Source of the DNA: Tetmemena sp. SeJ-2015
Taxonomy: Eukaryota > Ciliophora > Spirotrichea > Sporadotrichida > Oxytrichidae
DNA length: 38,193 nt
Assembly: GCA_027382625.1 (NCBI GenBank)
Contig: JAJKFJ010021334.1
Coordinates: 1-38,193 of the forward strand
Direction of reading: 5' to 3'
Shown here one piece after another: positions 1 through 12,066 of this stretch (position 1 is its first letter; each line of letters begins with the position of its first letter). The notes beneath the pieces were generated by a model that saw nothing but the letters and a program-made list of their open reading frames with translations, was not told the origin of the DNA and did no database searches. The position numbers and the translations under genes were made by a program.

Positions 1-1580
1 TATCTTGAAGATGCGCTGCCGGGGGGGCACCTTGCCAGGTCCACTCCTCCCAATACGTCTCCAAGGTCGAAGGTGTAGCGCCTGGGCTCGAAGCCCCTCG
101 CATACTGCGCCAGCATAGACAGGCAGAACTGCCTTCGACGTTTCCTCATGATGTCGCTCCCCTTTCACGCGATTGATTTAAAGCAGTAAGTGGATAGGGC
201 GCACCCTCTTCCCCAAAGCATCCTTTGAGTTTCTGACTTGCTTCTCTTAATCGGGGCCTTTAACTTTTTGAACCCCATGGTCAGCATCAAGCAGCGTGTA
301 CCGAGAACCTTAGCATTGGGGGCCATCAAAGTTAGGCTTGACAATTGTGGTGCTCAACTTGGAGTGCACAACTTTAGTACCTCTTATCCTTTCCAATGAT
401 TTTGCAGTAACTATTTTAAAGAAAATCCACTTCCGCGCCCTCCTTTTGAGTTCCCCCCGCATGGCACGTGAGGTTACTTCAGAAATTGTCTTAGAGGTTT
501 CCCTAATTTCATCTCAGAAAAAGCTTGGAGTACCACATAAAGTCTTGAGCTTCCTCGATCAGGGGGTTTCCTTATTCCCTTTGGTGCAGCGAGCCATGGT
601 TTGTCCTAGATGGAGCGGGCCCCTTCGGCCCTCTTTCAACTTTTGTCATCCTTTTGGGGAGTTCGGGGCTAATAGGGCAAGGGAATAGAACGGGCCCCTT
701 TTGAACAAGATGAGCGGGGCTGCTAGCGTTTTAACATAGTGCTCAACTTCTGCATAGAAAAGGGGGGAAAGGGAAAAGGGGTTGGGGGGGCGAGCAGAGC
801 CTGCGCGGGAAAATTTTAGAGGATATCAAGGACTAAAACCTTCCCCCCATTGTCAATCGGCCCGTCTATTGTCACTGAAAAGTTCAACGGATTCCTCCTA
901 ACCTTTTCGCCCCGGCAAGGGGTGTCCCAGATTTGAGCCTTTAAAGGATCCCCCACGGGGTTTGGGGGGCCTTTGCCAATTTGGGAAAAGTAAGCGGGGT
1001 GGGGGGGGGCCCTTTGGGGTACTAAAAGGGAAAGCTTTGATAATTGCACTTTCCCCACTCGAGGAGGGGGCCAAAGAAAAGGGCCGAACCCCGCCGAAAA
1101 GTTGCCCCCCGGGTTTTTCCCCTATAGACCCCGGCTTTTTGGGGGACCCATCGTGAAAGACTAGGGACCTGGGAAACCCACCTCAAACCCCTTCGCGGGG
1201 GGCCCATCAGCCAAAGGGTGGGTTAACCCTTGGAGGCGGGGCCTGGCCCTTTTGGGCATTTCCCTTTGCTTAAAGGGGCCCTTTTAATCTTCCCGCCCCC
1301 GAGGTTACCTCCCTTGACAAGGTCCCAAAAAATCGCCATCGGACATTAAAAATCATTGGGGCCAAAATCCCCACTGCAACCCGCTCGAATGGTGGGGACC
1401 CGAGCGTTTTTTTCCCCTGGATGAATCTTTGGGCCCCGGGTGGCCTGGAGCGCCCGGGGTGACTGGGGGGCCCATAGTGGTTTGCGATTAAATAATTTTT
1501 TAACAAATTAACCCCAAAGCCAATAAAATTTCACTTTTAAAATTTTAAGACCCCCAAAATTCGTTGTTGGGGAAAATGGG
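1..1580. other. GC-rich low-confidence sequence with no recognisable gene
   Basis: This stretch differs sharply from the rest of the window. It is GC-rich, packed with runs of four to nine identical bases (around 780-1260 and 1420-1480), and no frame gives a recognisable protein even when TAA and TAG are read as glutamine. The first ~160 bases contain a short open minus-strand frame running off the window edge, arginine-rich and unrecognised. The run structure and the frameshifted gene just downstream suggest an error-rich contig end or a chimeric fragment rather than biology. I see no gene, RNA or telomeric repeat here. Confidence 0.5.
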
Positions 1581-1745
1581 ATACTACTACTATACAAACT
1601 ATACTCTACTACTACTACTACATTTATTTATACTACTACTACTTACTATACTACTACAATACTATACTACTACAAACTATACTTACTACTCAAATACTAC
1701 ATACTAATACTACACTTACTACTACTATACTATTTATACCCTTTA
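1581..1745. repeat. Degenerate TAC/TACTA microsatellite
   Basis: About 165 bases are built almost entirely from TAC, TACTA and TATAC units, with interruptions by AAAC and TTTAT. It marks the border between the GC-rich run-filled sequence on the left and normal AT-rich sequence on the right. It may be a true microsatellite or a low-quality read end. Confidence 0.75.
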
Positions 1746-1796
1746 TACCACAAGTACATTTGGGGGTCCATCTGTCAGAAATGGGTAATCACCATT

Positions 1797-3264
1797 TTGG
1801 AAATTAAAAATTTCAATCTTTCAAAATCATATAAACTAACTATAAGATACAAAACTTCATTTTTTAATTTCATGGATTTTTTCCTTTTAAAAGGGAATTT
1901 CAATAAAAACGGAGATGGGGTAATCCTAAATCACAAGAGAGGCAACGGAGCGGCTTGGCCAGGTGGCATAATTTTGGAGTATAAAATGGTGAGCGATCTA
2001 TTCAACTACAATGAATTGAGAGCAAGCGATACATTTGGAGTTAAGCAATACTAGAATGCTATATTTAGAGGAGAGCTGAATTAAGATGGCCGGAGAGAAG
2101 GATTAGGAGTTATGATCTATGATACTGGCAGGCTTTATGAGGGAGAGTGGAAGTTGGACCAAGAGGGGCAAAGGGGTTTATAAAGTTTTTAAGTAAGGGA
2201 AAAATCAGTATAAGGGTATCTTTAAAGATAACAAGCCAAATGGAGAGGGTACTTTAAAAATTTTTGGTTTCCAATGGAGATCACTTTAAGGCAAAAAAAA
2301 AGGCCCGGAAAAAAAGGCCCAGGGAAAAGGGATTTTTTGGGGAATCACAGCGGGGGAAGTTTTTATGATGGAGAATGGCTAAATGGAGAAGTTCTTTATT
2401 ATATTAAGCTCATGGATATGGGGTAATGACATGGTTGAGTGGAGACAGATATGAAGGCAATTGGTAGAACTGTAGGAAGCATGGGGAAGGGAAAGACTTT
2501 TTCTTTGATGGAAGCAGCTATTTTGGCACCTACGAAGATGGAGTATAGTCTGGCTATGGCGAGTATGAGTGGCCAGACGGCAGCTACTATAAGGGTCATT
2601 TCTTGAAGGGTTTGAAAGATGGAAAAGGAGTCTTGTTTAAGAAATCCCTAGTAGACCCTAATAAGTGGATTATTTATGAAGGGGGCTTCGAAAGAGATAA
2701 GCGCAAGGGCTTTGGTGAAGTGAGATGGTCTAATGGCAGTGAGTACAAAGGCTATTTCGAGTAGGATGAACGTAATGGAAAAGGAGAGATGCGTTGGTAT
2801 GATGGCACAGTTTACATTGGAGAGTGGGTGCTTGGCAAACAGCACGGATGGGGTAGTTTAAGGATGCCTACTGGGGACATAAAAACAGGCTACTTCGTGA
2901 ATAACAGTTACCAAGGAACTGATATGCAATTTGGAATGAAATAGAACATTCAGCTGACCAACTTTGACGAGGCTTAGAGACAATCCAGGCTACCAAGCAT
3001 ACTTATTGCTTGAGTTATTTTGATAAATTGCTAATGTTTGCATCTTTTAAAGCAATAAAAAAAGATTCCATAGGCAAGAGATCGAGATCTGATTTGAATA
3101 ATGCCAAAGGAAACAATTCTTAGAGAGTAATGGCAAAGAAGTCTGAACCACTATGGAGACCAACAGGGAAGGTCACTATGAAATAATATGAAAACACTTA
3201 GATGATTTTAAAATAGAACGAGTTTAACAGGACTAGACCAGTTTAAGCTGGATTGAAGTAATGA
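1797..3264 (+). CDS. MORN-repeat protein, 5' part broken by frameshifts
   Basis: Successive units of the MORN type (Y-x-G-x-[WF]-x2-G-x2-x-G-x-G) can be read, for example YEGNW, YKGHF, YKGYF and YIGEW, with in-frame TAG codons read as Gln. MORN arrays typically bind membranes or act as scaffolds; ciliates have many. From about 2410 onward one frame is clean. Upstream, the same repeats (GRLYEGEW, NQYKGIFKDNKPNGEG) lie in different frames, switching near homopolymer runs at about 2160, 2290-2340 and 2405; this looks like sequencing error rather than decay. The start is not resolvable and 1797 is only where an open frame begins. An internal junction at 2997-3052 is needed to reach a basic tail ending at TGA 3262-3264. 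IQCH follows 103 bases downstream. Confidence 0.65.
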
Positions 3265-3367
3265 GTTAGAAATCTATAACAAGTGAGATTGAATAAGTTA
3301 TTTATAAAGCTTTGAAGTTAAATTTTTCTAAATTTCATTAAGGAATTGCATTATAAATAAAATCAAA

Positions 3368-6300
3368 ATGGAAGTGCTCTAGTCAAACCAACAGCAACCT
3401 CTAGCCATCACAAGTGGAGAGGATTATCAATAGCAGCAACAACAGCTTGTGGGCTTTGATCCTTTATCGGTAAGCCCAGAGGAAGTAGGAAAAGTTATTC
3501 ATGCTCTGCAAGAGGAGATTAAGATCATCAAGTTGCAGTTGGAGAACCTGCCTGGCTACAGCAAGGGTAATTAATTAGCTTTGTTTTTTCTTTACATTTT
3601 TATAACTTCCTCACTTTCATTTTGAGCTTGGCTAATAATTTATTTAGGCGAGGTACCCCCTCATTTGCATAAACTGAAATCTGAACTTGAAAAAATATAC
3701 GAGAGCCTAGAAAAGAAAAATGAACTACTTATGAATCAGATGATGAAGAACTTTGGAAAGACTTAGCAGGACCTGCCAAACTTCAAACTGCCCGACATCC
3801 CTAATCAATCTATGAAGAGACCATCTTTGTTTGAAATGCAAAGTCCTCCCCAAGATATTTCTGCCAATCAGCCTAAGGGTGCTAATAAAGAGTGAATTAA
3901 TATTTTAGGTTAATATATTTAGAATGTCTAGTTTATTCTGAAGCCGCCTGGTGGTAAATGGGCTGGAAGGTAAGCCTACACTGCAAAGAAATCTCTAGGT
4001 GGGATATTCAAAAGTAAGAAATGGAGGCACTAGGGTGGAGCTTTAGATTAAATGGGAGGAGCCAATGATCCCCCACCAATTAATGAAGAGGATATTAACA
4101 AGGGAATGATAAACCTGCTTAACAAAGGAATAATTCCAAGGGACATAGACCTTACTCCTGCTTTTGAAAAAGGAGCTCCACCAGTTATGTGCTATCAATA
4201 ATTAAGTATTTTGCAAAGGAGTAAGATTTTATGAGAAGAGAGAGCAGAATGTGAAAAGAGAAATCCAAACTGGACCTACTCAGCAGAATCAACTAAAGTT
4301 TGACTTGCAACCTCTTCCTTAGATTTCGAAGAACCGAAGCCTCATGCCTTTCCAAATGGGAGATCAAACTTATGGAGGAACTAAATAGTACTAGCCCTCT
4401 ATTGCTAATCTCAAGTTTGGATAGAACAATAACTTCTTGGCTTTACCAGCGCCTGAGGATGATGCAAGATAAATTTAGAACTATCAGCAATTTAGTAACA
4501 TGTCTCAGTCCTAGATCGACATGAATAAGGATAGATCTTACAACGAGCTCATGGATATCTATTCTTTGCACGAGTTCATCATCCGCAAGGGAAAAGTGCT
4601 TGACCAAACCCCTGAGTTCATCTCCTTCAAACGTACTTATATCCATAAATGGGGTTCTATCTCCTACATTATTCATTTGCTCGAGAAGCTACTCACTACT
4701 TAAAGTCAATGATGATTTAAGGTTTACATTTATACCTATAACATAGACATGGCATATATCGAAGGTAAATAAGTAGCTATGTTAGCAGAGGAAGATCTTA
4801 AGAAGCCACCAAATGAACTGCTGTTCGACTGTATCGTAAACAAAGAAGAGGTGGGGAAGATTATCAAGATTCCCAGTAGGATGTTCAAAGGTCCCAAAGG
4901 GCCAGAGCAAGCAGCTATTACCATTCAGAAGAACTGGCGAATGTACAAAGCTCATACTGCTTACAGTTAGTTGAAGTTCCTCATGGGCAAAGCCTCTGTC
5001 ATATAGAGAAGATTCAGACTCTACTAATTCCAAAAGCAGACAAAGGCGAAAGTAGAGGAGATTACAAATGAGAGTCTTTTCGTATGGAGAGAAATGATGG
5101 ATGAGTTCAAGCAAAAATGGAGTGACATTAAGAAAAAGAGAAGAGTAGAGATCCACATCAATAGTATCTCAGTTGGAGAGATGAAGCGAATATCCATGGA
5201 GAAATTCCTACAGAGAGAAAATTCTTAGATAAGCAGAATATTTGCAGTCAAGGATCCCCTTGTGGAGGTCATTTACGTAACTCCTTTCTAAATGACTAAT
5301 GACGTGACTGGATACTATAGCTGAGAATTTAATAAAAAAGAGAATTAAATTAGATATTAAATTAAAATGGAATAAATCAGTGACAGTTGAAGTGTATCAA
5401 TTTTAAATAATAATTAGACCATTCGATTCAGCATCAAATTCTAAGAACTTTTCATCCTTACAACTTTTGTGTGGGAGTGCTCAGTCAAGAGTTATAAGTG
5501 ACACAAGAATTTAATAAAACGATGAAGAGGATGATGAAAAGTGCGAGAATCATATCTCTTTGCTGTGAGGTGCTACGAAGATGAATAAAGAAGAAACTCA
5601 TATTAATTTTTAATGAGCTATCGAACAAGCTGCAGATCAGGTGTTGTTTGAACGATTTCAACTGACACGAAGTTGCAACTCTCCATTTATTATTTTAAAC
5701 AATCACCGATTTTAATTAAAATTCCAACTATATATGAAGATCCTAGAAATAGGAGAGATTGAAAATGCTAATAACAAGCTAAACATAATAGTGCCCGATA
5801 ACATTCAAAAGTTTCCTCATCATTTCTCTCTAGCTTAAGTTCTAATGTACAGTCCTAAAACAGTCAAGAGAATCAAAAATTTGATCAAAGGAAAACAAGC
5901 TTATATCATACCAGGAGTAACTTCCACTGATGATATTAAACTCTCCATAAATCTTTCAATCCCTATTCTATCAGGAGAGCCTTCTAAATAAAATCTTTAC
6001 TCAACGAAATCAGGTAGCAAGAAGATCTTCCAGCTGGCCGATGTTCCAACTCCTATCAGTGCTATAGATATTTATGATGAGCAAGAGTTCTACCTTTCAC
6101 TGGCTAAACTCATCTCTAACAACATGTATGTGCAAACATGGGTCTTCAAGATTGATGATGAATTTAATGGAAGAGGACATTCTTATTTAGCCATTGATAA
6201 CATTAAGCCACTTGCAGACCTCAGAAGGAAGCAAGTTGAGATAAATGAAGACCTTGTGGATAAAATCATAGGTATCTTATCAAAGCATTTGCCAAAGAAA

Positions 6301-7334
6301 GTTAAGCTTGCCTATCCTAGACTATACGATGGATGGCAAGACTACATTTCTTGCTTCTGTAAAGTTGGAGGAGTGATAGAAGCAGCTCCCACATGTATGT
6401 CGCATTAGATAGGAGCACCTAGTATAGCATTTATGATCGAGCCGAATGGAGAAGTACAACTGATAGGATCCATGGATAGATTTTAAGCAAGAGAATACAT
6501 AAACGCAGGTTGCTTCTTTCCTTAACTAAGCTTGCCAAACATGAATATGATGACTATTTCTAAATCAATAGGAGATGTCTTGTACGAAAAAGGCATCATA
6601 GGTCATATAACAGTAGATTTGGTATCTTTCCCGGATCCAACTTCTCCAACCAGCCATCCTCTCTTTTGGGCTGTTGATCTTAACTGCGGAATGACTGACT
6701 ATGCTTCATCTTGTTTCTTCTTCGACTTCTTAATGGTAAGAATATGAGCTTGCTAATGATATTTAGGATGGTTAACTGGATCAATTCACTGGCAAGTACT
6801 ATATAAATTTTATCTGTTTATATTGAGAATGTGTAGGATAGCACAGCCTCTTCAGCTAATGGATCAAGAATGGGATCTAAGTATCTTAAGCCTGCAGTAG
6901 TAAATAAGGATCCAGTTTCCTAAAGGAGTTTCATGTACTGCAAGTACCTGCATCACCCAGGCCTAGCCTCTATATAATACAAAACCTTCTTCCACATGTG
7001 CAGACTTGAGTCTATTTCATTTGATCTGGAAAGGAGGTCTGGGGCTACTTTCATGTTGTAAGACTGTCTCCAAAGTGGAGTCATAGCTATGATGACCATA
7101 TCTGAAGAAAGGAAGGAAGCACTCCAGATTATGATAGATGCCTTCAAATTTTTGGAGAATCAAGCTGGAAACGCAGGTGTTATGGCCAAGTAGAAAAACG
7201 TTATGGATGAAAGCAGGACTGATGAAGTTGACATTGCAGATGTAATCAGCTCAGTCAGGCTAATACACAAGGCTATGATCAAAAAGGAAGAGAAGGAAAA
7301 GATTTAAAGAGCAAATCAAAGGAAAAAACTTTGA
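3368..7334 (+). CDS. IQCH: IQ motif-containing protein H homologue
   Basis: The assembled product is about 1,094 residues and resembles IQCH over its length: a Gln-rich N-terminus, a middle block containing GIIPRDIDLTPAF, an IQ motif (AAITIQKNWRMYKA, about 4907-4960), and a C-terminal ATP-grasp-like region (YIIPGVTSTDD, LYSTKSGSKKIF, GWQDYISCFCKVGG). IQCH is a calmodulin-binding protein tied to sperm and ciliary function in animals; a ciliary role here is inferred. Six GT-AG introns restore the frame: 3567-3647, 3879-3908, 4189-4225, 4705-4746, 6736-6766 and 6796-6841. A seventh interruption, 5320-5734, lacks GT at the place where homology breaks and fits an IES. With all seven removed the coding length is divisible by three. 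Start ATG 3368, stop TGA 7332-7334. Confidence 0.85.
5320..5734 (+). other. Candidate IES of 415 bp in IQCH, pointer TATA
   Basis: TATA occurs at 5316-5319 and 5731-5734. Removing one copy plus the segment joins GYY directly to MKILEIGE in frame. The segment is AT-rich with several TGA codons in the sense frame. A canonical alternative exists: GT at about 5303 with AG before 5739 also keeps the frame but deletes VTGYY and would be several times longer than any other intron of this gene. Confidence 0.55.
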
Positions 7335-7443
7335 GATTCATGCACTCACGATCGAGTTGATAATATTAAACATCAGAACTCTGTTGCAAAGTATATAAGC
7401 ATAGTTTAGTTATTCTTTTTACAATAATTAACATATTCTTAAA

Positions 7444-8082
7444 TCAATACTCTAAGTCTCTCACAAGGACGAAGCAATGAGGAGGGTCTAGATCTGTGTA
7501 GTAGTCCTCTAGCTTTTCTTTTACATCGAACCCGTGCTTCTTATAGAATTCGAGAGCGCTGTTATTGCTGCACTGCACATGTAGCATCATCTTTTTGATT
7601 CCGTGCTTCTTTGCGCATTCCTCAATAGCCTTTTCTAATAGCTATGAACCAATGCCGTACCTTCTATAAGGCTTGAGAACTGTGATAGTCATAATATAAA
7701 CTGCTTTCTCTCCTTGGTATGTATCCTCTTTGCAAGAAATAGCTGCTATAAGTACATCCTTCAAGTAAGCAAGTTTGGAGTAGCGAATAAAGCTGATCAG
7801 TCTTCTGTAGAAGTCCTCTGAGTAAATGACTGGGAGGTTCATGTAATTGAGGATTCTCAGCTGCTCTACATTTTTCTCTGTCACATCACCAAACTTAATA
7901 TCGAGCTTCCTAATTTTTCTTGCCTCTGGCTTTTAAGTAACCTGGTTCTCGAAAACTCTGTTGTCAGGAGCAGGGAGCTCAATCTCCACTGGAATTTTAA
8001 GCAAAGACTTGCCAGAGATTTGGCTATCTTCTACAGTTTTCTGCGTTTGATCTTCTTGCTTATGATCTGATGCACTTTCCAT
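7444..8082 (-). CDS. NAA50: N-alpha-acetyltransferase 50-like GNAT enzyme
   Basis: An uninterrupted 212-residue frame (with one in-frame TAA read as Gln) starts at ATG 8082 and ends at TGA 7444-7446. After an extended N-terminus of about 65 residues, the GNAT fold follows the NAA50 pattern: LNYMNLPVIYSEDFYRRL, LAYLKDVLIAAISC, then YIMTITVLKPYRRYGIGS, whose RRYGIG is the acetyl-CoA pyrophosphate loop, then MMLHVQCSNNSALEFYKKHGF. NAA50 acetylates N-terminal Met residues co-translationally, usually with the NatA complex, using acetyl-CoA. NAA50 is normally about 170 residues, so the extra N-terminal tail is unusual. No intron or IES is needed, which makes this one of the few continuous genes here. 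Confidence 0.88.
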
Positions 8083-8152
8083 TTTGATTATTTAATAATG
8101 TTACCACAAATTAATTAATCTTACATGAGAAGAAGAAAAAATTAAGAGTTTT

Positions 8153-10697
8153 TCATGAATTATTGAATTCCCGAGGCTTGAATAAACCTCCTTTTTGGAA
8201 TAATTCAATAGCCTCTTAATTGAGTTCAAAAGCTTAAGTGTCTTTCTTAGTTTTTGACAGTCTTAATAGATTCTCTAAGAGCACACCTTTGCCAAAAGAT
8301 AAGTATAATATGTGGCTTCGTATTCGAATAGGTGGTGAAATTTATTGAACATGTAGTTCTTCTCAAAATCCTTGGCTTTTTCTAGATCGAGTTCTTAGCT
8401 TTTATCTTGCTATGGAAGTTCTTAGTTTTGATCATCCGAAAATAGTCTTCTGCTAATCTCTTTGAAGAGCTGATCTTCTTTTCTTTGGTCTAGGTAAGAC
8501 TTTACAATCATATCCAGCTTTTCCTTTTCAATTTTGGGGATAGGAACTTCTGATTTCTTTAAGTAGTTGTATGAGAATGATTCAGTCAGTAGTTTCTTAT
8601 TAAGAGAGAGCAGCTTTTCCTCACTTATCTCATCTGCTTACCCAAAGGAGTTCAACTCTACATCTAGTAGAGTGAAGTAGAGTGTTTCCTCAAGATTAAT
8701 TAGTCTAAATATCTCATCGCAGAAATTCATCTTCTCAAATATCTCTCTGCTAATCGGTTAGAAAATGTTAAAATAAAAAAATAACACTCTACGGTTCTTT
8801 CTTGTCATTAAGAGCGAACTAAGAAACAAATTCATAGTCTGTGAGGAAGAGCTCAGCAAAGTGGGATGGAATCTCCAGCAGATCTGTAGTCCCTCTGGCT
8901 CCACTTGAGTACTGATACTTGGTATTTGAAAGAGCGATGTTTAAAGCATGGCCGAATTCGTGGAATAAGTTCTTTACCTAGTCATAGCTCAGGAAATCAG
9001 TCATCAAAGGAAGGTTGTCCATCAAGTAGGCTATCCCCTTTTATCCTGTACAAGAACCTTACTCAGTGAGGGTCTATGTCAAACCTTTGTGCAATTTATG
9101 TGGCCGATGGAATAAAAGCTAGATTACTTATTCAAATCATGCAAATAAATAAATTCTAATGTTTCAAACTAATTTATTATAAAGTTATATGTCTATAAGT
9201 CCATGACTATCTAGCTTCCATCCTTAAGAGTCAGCTCTAAGATAACTAACTCTTCCTCTTTCAATTGACTCACAAGCTTTGGGAAGATCTAAAATCCATT
9301 CATCTTCTGGGCTTAGCCACTCTTAGTGTTATAAATGACAGTTTTCAACTGCATATCTTGCTAATTAAAGAATTAAGATGCCATGATCAGCAGCCCTCTG
9401 AATGTGTTTTGTAAAGTAAAGCAAGTCATAATTTGAATATAACTAGGGTCCTAAAGTAAGAGTATCGCCTGCACTTTCTCTTTTAAGAATGCTAGATCGT
9501 AGTATCTAATATCCTACTCCCCAGTTATTTATTTTAGAGTTTCCATGTCCTTCAAAGTATGAGGTCTAATCAGAGTCTAAATGTCTAGTATCACTTCTTT
9601 TAGCGGTCTTTTGAATTTCAGGCTTTGTTAACTCATCTGATGAAAATTAATATAAATTCAGTATTAAATGCTAGAGATAGTTTGGGAAATTGCAAATGCT
9701 AATCCCTAATTCTCTTCGCAATCCTACTAGCTACTTAATAACCTCGGTGTTTGATGTGTTTGTAAACTTTTAGTAATCTCTTTAACTCTATTGAATAAAT
9801 TTGATTGGTTTATTAGAGTAGATTTGAAAGAAGTTGCTTCTCACTTAAGGAAGAAATGAGAACTTGGTGACTTCAAACTGATGCTTCTTTTCGAACTCTA
9901 TCTCCATCTCAGATTTGTCGTCTTTAAACAATTTTCCATAAACCCTAATATTGATATGAATTTAATTTGCAAATAAATGCGAAGAGATTACTTTCTTTGC
10001 AGTTCTCTATTAGGTACTGACGAAAGCTCAGCCTTATTGAACTTCATCTTGTATTTATCTTTTTGCAGATTTGTCATGAATTCCCTTTTCAAGTTGTAAA
10101 AGCTTAAAAGAATAATAAATGTTGAAAATAAAGTGCTTTCATCTATTTGCTGAATTCTTTCGAGTTTGGATTAGTCTTAAATACTTTGTTAAGCATTTAG
10201 GTCTTTCACAGCCTGCTAGAGCAAAAACTAGTCCTCCGCATCTAGCTAAGAGTATTCCTACTCATTCTTTTAAATCTTAACTAGCACTTCCAACAGCCTC
10301 TTATTTTAGTTCAAGTAAAGTTAAAAATAATAGAGTAGAAAATATAAGAATGCCACTATGGTTTATTCTCCTCCAAAGAAAGCATTTATCTCATTCATTG
10401 ATTAGATACAAGCACTTTAGAGATCTTACTACTGCTCTGAATAAATAAAGTTATATATTAATAGTTCTTAAAGATTATGAGGGCCGAGTCGATAACTTTG
10501 CAGCACTCATTCGACACTTGGTCTATGGCATTCAAAGTAGCCACACCATTTGGTTTATTGTAGTTCTATCCTGAAGTTACAGCCTCGATTGTCACTTTTG
10601 AGTTTTCGATAGCATGCTTAGCTGCATTCCTGATTATAGGAGCAAGAGCAGATAAAGAGGTCTGCTATTTTAGTATCTGCTAAGATAGAAAAGACAT
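8153..10697 (-). CDS. M3 family metallopeptidase, mitochondrial intermediate peptidase-like
   Basis: The zinc site HEFGHALN (about 8947-8970, minus strand) and the following SGARGTTDLLEIPSHF identify an M3 peptidase; the Thr/Asp/Leu-Glu-x-Pro-Ser context is closer to mitochondrial intermediate peptidase than to thimet oligopeptidase. These enzymes trim octapeptides from imported mitochondrial precursors. The N-terminus (ATG 10697) is Ser/Gln/Ala-rich with few acids and could be a transit peptide. The upstream helical part includes SNECCKVIDSA and LRRELG. Clear GT-AG introns lie at 8750-8792 and 9119-9208. Two other frame breaks (10451-10473 and 9643-9670) fit pointer-flanked IESs. A hydrophobic stretch near 10330-10375 is in frame but poorly family-like and may be another insertion. 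Stop TGA 8153-8155. Confidence 0.8.
9643..9670 (-). other. Candidate 28-bp IES in the M3 peptidase, pointer CAT
   Basis: On the coding strand CAT occurs 28 bp apart (plus-strand ATG at 9640-9642 and 9668-9670). Excision joins NYLQH to QMSQQSLKF in frame, a continuous family-like helix. No GT donor is available in the right phase. Confidence 0.6.
10451..10473 (-). other. Candidate 23-bp IES in the M3 peptidase, pointer CTTTA
   Basis: CTTTA (coding strand) is repeated 23 bp apart (plus-strand TAAAG at 10446-10450 and 10469-10473). Excision links VIDSALIIF to IYSEQQQDLQ in frame. The segment is nearly all A and T. No GT-AG solution keeps the conserved VIDSA block. Confidence 0.6.
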
Positions 10698-10795
10698 TTT
10701 AATTAATGGTAGAAAATATTAAATTAAGCATATTCACTTTTTATGCTGGCCTATGAGAATTCATTTGCGAAAGATCAATTATAATTAATACAAAA

Positions 10796-11982
10796 ATGTT
10801 AAGCAAAATTTTGAAATTTAAAAAAGCCACTAAAGTTACATCCACCCCTTTGAGAAACTATGGAGGGCCTTCAATCACAGCCACTGATGGATTCCTTGAC
10901 TTAAGGAGCGATACAGTAACCAAGCCTACTCCTAAAATGAGACATGCCATGAGTGTTTGCGCTGTTGGAGATGATACCTACAACGGTGACCCAACTGTTA
11001 ATAAGCTTCAAGAGGAATTCGCTAAACTTTTCGGTAAAGAAGAAGCCCTCTTTGTTCCTTCAGGTACCATGTCCAACTTGATAGGCATGATGGTTAATGT
11101 GAGAATCAAGGGAGAGGGAGCAATCCTTGGAAGCTTATCCCATATTTATAACATCGAGAGAGGTGGAATCTCTGCTTTGGGTAGCATCCATCCCATGGTG
11201 GTTCCCAACTTATCAGATGGAACTATGAATCTTGCAACTTTAGAAAGAGCTATTCCTCCTGATAGCATGCAGCTCACTTTTTTATAAGTATATAATTTAT
11301 TCATCTCCCACAGCCAAGAGTTATTGCTCTTGAGAATACTCATAACCTTTGTAATGGAGCTGTCCTCCAGCCCTCATTCATCAAAGAGGTTAGAAGATTA
11401 GCTAACAAGAAAAAGTTGAGAATGCATTTAGACGGAGCTAGAGCTCTAAATGCAGCTGTGTATCTTAAAATGGATCCAGCAGAAATGGTTGAAGATTTTG
11501 ATACAGTAAACTTCTTTCTTTTATTCTGTTTGAGCAAGGGCATGGCCTGCCCAGTAGGAAGTTTAATTATAGGCAGAAAGGAAGACATTCAATTCGCAAG
11601 GATCATTAGAAAAATGCTAGGAGGTGCTCTAAGGTAATCTGGAGTTTTGGCAAGTTGTGGATTGGTTTCCCTTGAGGACTGGAAGGAGAGACTCTAAGAA
11701 GATCATGAAAATGCTGTCTATATTGCCAATGGGATAAAAGATATTCCCCAAGTAGATGTCAATGCTGGAATTGTGCAGACCAATATCTTCAGATTTTCTC
11801 TAAAGGAAAAAGCTCTTCAGAAGTATGGATCTCATTCCAAATTCACTCAACATTTAAGAGAGAATCATAATATACTAATCAATCCATCTTTTGAAGATGA
11901 CTCCATTAGAGTAGTCACTCACAGAGAGTTTTCAAGGTAAAATGCAGACTCCTTTATCAGCGCACTTAAATCCTCGCTCTGA
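10796..11982 (+). CDS. Low-specificity L-threonine aldolase
   Basis: A 386-residue PLP enzyme of the beta-eliminating lyase family: LRSDTVTKPTPKMR near the N-terminus, VGDDTYNGDPTVNKL, FVPSGTMSNL, VIALENTHN, the substrate-aldimine aspartate region HLDGARALNAA, and CLSKGMACPVGS containing the PLP lysine (SKG). It cleaves L-threonine or allo-threonine to glycine and acetaldehyde. The first 35 residues are basic and could be a mitochondrial presequence. A 26-nt GT-AG intron at 11288-11313 interrupts it. In-frame TAA codons read as Gln (RQSGVL, RLQEDHE) sit at positions the family tolerates, clear evidence for the altered code. Start ATG 10796, stop TGA 11980-11982. Confidence 0.92.
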
Positions 11983-12066
11983 AATTAATTTCATCTATCT
12001 ATCATCTGTGATCTTAATATCATTCCTTAGAAAAAACTAAAGCAAAAATGATATCAATATTCTAAA

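Noticed and set aside
338..1506. Several 60-116 codon open frames in the left end
   Set aside because: They give low-complexity, unrecognisable proteins in GC-rich, run-filled sequence; such frames arise by chance there.
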